A DNA stretch of 6,622 nt from an uncultured Bacteroidota bacterium (GTDB lineage Bacteria > Bacteroidota > Bacteroidia > Chitinophagales > Chitinophagaceae), in contig CAIVKT010000306.1 in assembly GCA_903906615.1 (NCBI GenBank), forward strand, positions 1 through 6,622. Direction: 5' to 3'. Position 1 is the first letter of the stretch. Each line of letters starts with the position of its first letter. Below the pieces are notes generated by a model. The model was not told where the DNA came from. It searched no databases and saw only the letters and a list, made by a program, of their open reading frames with translations. This document shows positions 4,647 through 6,622 of this stretch, piece after piece. Both the position numbers and the translations under genes were made by a program.

Positions 4647-5594
4647 ATGGAAGTAAGCAATAATAACATACTCATTTCAGTGATCTCCCCTGTGTATAAA
4701 GCAGAGCAGATAGTGCCCGAATTGGTGAAGCGCATCATACACGGGATATCTGTATTTACTGATAGCTATGAGATCATCCTTATCGAAGATTGCGGGCCGG
4801 ATAACTCCTGGCAGAAGATAGAAGAGGAGTGCAATAAGAACCCCAAAGTAAAGGGTATTCGTTTCAGCCGCAACTTCGGACAGCACTATGCCATCACCGC
4901 AGGGCTGGAACATGCCAAAGGAGACTATGTGGTAGTGATGGATTGCGACCTACAGGATAACCCCAAATACATTAAAGAGCTCTATGATGAAGCCGTAGCC
5001 GGTGCCGATATAGTCTTTACCTACAAGGAGAAACGGAAACATTCCTTCTTCAAGAACATTACCGCCCGCATGTTCTACAGCCTCTACAACTACCTTATAG
5101 ACAATAAGCAGGGCAAAACTGATAAGAATATAGGCTCTTACTCCATCATTAACCGTAAAGTGGTCAATGCCTTTTTGCAGATAAAGGAAGTAAACAGGGA
5201 TTATGTTTTAGTGCTTCAAACTTTGGGTTTCAATAAAATATACAAGCCAATTGAACACGAAAAACGGTTTGCAGGGAGCAGTTCCTACAACCTTGCCGGC
5301 CTGATGAAGGTTGCCATGAATGCGATTACCTCCCAATCTGATAAGCTGCTGAGGTTGTCTATATCCATTGGTTTCTTCATATTTGCTGTGTCCATAATAT
5401 GGGCTATTTACACATTGTATATGTACTTTACGGCCAATATTACGGCAGGCTATTCATCAATATTCATCTTTGAGTTGCTCGGCACAGGGTTGATATTGAT
5501 GTCGCTGGGGGTAACCGGTATCTACATCGGTAAGATATTTGATCAGGTGAAGAACAGGCCGCTGTATATTGTGGATAAGAAAATTAATATGTAA
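4647..5594 (+). CDS. GT2 family glycosyltransferase, polyprenyl-phosphate sugar transferase type
   Basis: The 315-residue protein (from ATG 4647) belongs to the DPM1/GtrB/ArnC-like branch of GT2. An N-terminal GT-A domain carries ISPVYKAE (residues 13-20), LIEDCGPDNSW (45-55), FSRNFGQHYAITAGLEHA (73-90) and the metal/nucleotide site MDCDLQDNP with the DxD at Asp99 and Asp101. Further on is RFAGSSSYN (207-215), matching the conserved R-x-x-G-x-S-x-Y region. Two hydrophobic helices follow at about 236-262 and 270-297, anchoring it in the cytoplasmic membrane. Relatives transfer a sugar from a nucleotide donor to undecaprenyl phosphate; donor and acceptor here are unknown. An in-frame TTG at 4629 would add six residues, but ATG 4647 is preferred because family sequence starts right after it. 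It lies 24 bp after the acyltransferase gene and 19 bp before the aminotransferase gene, implying one operon. Confidence 0.88.
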   Translation: MEVSNNNILISVISPVYKAEQIVPELVKRIIHGISVFTDSYEIILIEDCGPDNSWQKIEEECNKNPKVKGIRFSRNFGQHYAITAGLEHAKGDYVVVMDCDLQDNPKYIKELYDEAVAGADIVFTYKEKRKHSFFKNITARMFYSLYNYLIDNKQGKTDKNIGSYSIINRKVVNAFLQIKEVNRDYVLVLQTLGFNKIYKPIEHEKRFAGSSSYNLAGLMKVAMNAITSQSDKLLRLSISIGFFIFAVSIIWAIYTLYMYFTANITAGYSSIFIFELLGTGLILMSLGVTGIYIGKIFDQVKNRPLYIVDKKINM

Positions 5595-5613
5595 TACCCA
5601 TCACACTACTGAT

Positions 5614-6622
5614 ATGCTTGATTTTAATAAACCATACCTCACCGGCAAAGAAGGACACTATATATACCAGGCCGTGCTGTCCGGCAAGATATCGGGGGAT
5701 GGAATGTTTACAAAAAAGTGTCATACATTCTTTGAGCAGCGCTATGGCTTTAAGAAATGCCTGCTTACCACTTCCTGCACCGATGCTTTAGAATTGGCTG
5801 CATTATTGATTGATATTCAGCATGATGATGAAGTTATCATGCCGTCATATACCTTCGTTTCTACAGCCAATGCGTTTGTATTGCGGGGGGCAAAGATCGT
5901 ATTTTGCGACAGCCGGGCAGATCACCCGGGCATGGACGAGGACCAGGTGGAGGCGCTCATCACTCCCCGCACCAGGGCTATAGTACCCGTGCATTATGCC
6001 GGTGTGGCCTGCGATATGGACAAGATAATGGCCCTTGCCGATAAATACGGCCTGTATGTGATAGAGGATGCCGCCCAGGCCATTGATAGCTACTATACCG
6101 GCAAAGATGGCGTTAGGAGGCCCCTCGGTGGCATAGGCCATATGGGCGCTTTTTCCTTTCACGAGACCAAGAACATCATGTCGGGTGAAGGGGGGATGTT
6201 GGTTATCAATGACGAAAAATTCATTAACCGTGCCGAGATCATCAGGGAGAAGGGTACCAACCGCAGCCAGTTCTTTCGCGGTGAGGTGGATAAGTACGGC
6301 TGGGTAGAAATGGGTAGCTCTTTCCTGCCATCAGATATTATCGCCGCCTTCTTGTATGCCCAGTTGGAAAATATAGAAGATATACAGAAAAAGCGCAAGG
6401 AAATATGGGATGCCTACTATGCCGCCCTTAAACCTATGGAAAGCAAGGGCTTATTTACTGTGCCTGTATTACCACCCTATGCCACCAATAATGCCCATAT
6501 GTTCTACGTAGTATTCAATAGCCTGGCCGAGCGAACTGATGTCATTAAGAGACTGAAAGACAGCAATATATGGGCGGTATTTCACTACTTAAGTTTACAT
6601 AAAAGCCCCTTCTATACCAGTA
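5614..6622 (+). CDS. wecE: dTDP-4-amino-4,6-dideoxygalactose transaminase (WecE/RffA), 3' end outside window
   Basis: The frame runs from ATG 5614 off the right edge, giving 336 residues of a protein whose family is usually about 376 long, so roughly 40 C-terminal residues are missing. It is a PLP-dependent DegT/DnrJ/EryC1-type sugar aminotransferase, closest from memory to Escherichia coli WecE (RffA). Shared segments are FNKPYLTGKE (4-13), MPSYTFVSTANAFVLRGAKI (76-95), VPVHYAGVACDMD (124-136), EDAAQ (151-155, with Asp152 for the PLP ring nitrogen), SFHETKN with the Schiff-base Lys186, REKGTNRSQFFRG (211-223) and NAHMFYV (293-299). WecE transfers an amino group from glutamate to dTDP-4-keto-6-deoxyglucose, giving dTDP-Fuc4N for surface glycans. 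A few extra residues near 164-170 (KDGVRRP) distinguish it from the enterobacterial enzyme. It follows the GT2 gene by 19 bp. Confidence 0.93.
   Translation, partial: MLDFNKPYLTGKEGHYIYQAVLSGKISGDGMFTKKCHTFFEQRYGFKKCLLTTSCTDALELAALLIDIQHDDEVIMPSYTFVSTANAFVLRGAKIVFCDSRADHPGMDEDQVEALITPRTRAIVPVHYAGVACDMDKIMALADKYGLYVIEDAAQAIDSYYTGKDGVRRPLGGIGHMGAFSFHETKNIMSGEGGMLVINDEKFINRAEIIREKGTNRSQFFRGEVDKYGWVEMGSSFLPSDIIAAFLYAQLENIEDIQKKRKEIWDAYYAALKPMESKGLFTVPVLPPYATNNAHMFYVVFNSLAERTDVIKRLKDSNIWAVFHYLSLHKSPFYTS

Overview
The window looks like chromosome of a member of the Bacteroidota, possibly Chitinophagaceae or a relative, although the family level is a guess. Evidence for this is the Bacteroidota-type -7 promoter motif TAnnTTTG a short distance upstream of several starts, the near absence of Shine-Dalgarno sequences, and the protein families present (DUF1569, WbqC-like). 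The standard bacterial genetic code is used.

Layout. 1-152 is a non-coding tail. 153-599 on the minus strand is a DUF1569/DinB-like protein with its own promoter at about 628-658. 600-1301 is a gene-poor, repeat-rich stretch: two imperfect tandem duplications, both with a 51-bp period, several hairpins and a terminator-like stem-loop. 1302-1939 is a MntA/HepT-type (MNT nucleotidyltransferase/HEPN) toxin-antitoxin pair. The MNT antitoxin gene is intact. The overlapping HEPN toxin gene has been inactivated by three in-frame nonsense codons with no frameshift.

From 2001 to the right edge everything is on the plus strand and looks like part of a surface-polysaccharide or O-antigen type locus. 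In order it holds a WbqC-family protein, an extended SDR (NAD-dependent epimerase/dehydratase fold) whose YxxxK site appears to be replaced by FSISE, a left-handed beta-helix acyltransferase, a polyprenyl-phosphate type GT2 glycosyltransferase with two C-terminal membrane helices, and a WecE/RffA-like sugar aminotransferase cut by the window edge. The last three are tightly spaced (gaps of about 24 and 19 bp) and probably form one operon.

How they may work together: WecE-like enzymes convert a dTDP-4-keto-6-deoxyhexose to the 4-amino sugar. A hexapeptide-repeat transferase could then N-acylate that amine. The GT2 protein may load a sugar onto a lipid carrier at the inner face of the membrane. 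The early dTDP-sugar genes (rmlA/rmlB) are not in the window. I see no clearly new multi-gene system. The most unusual signals are the nonsense-riddled but frame-preserved HEPN gene beside an intact antitoxin, and the SDR with a replaced catalytic motif.
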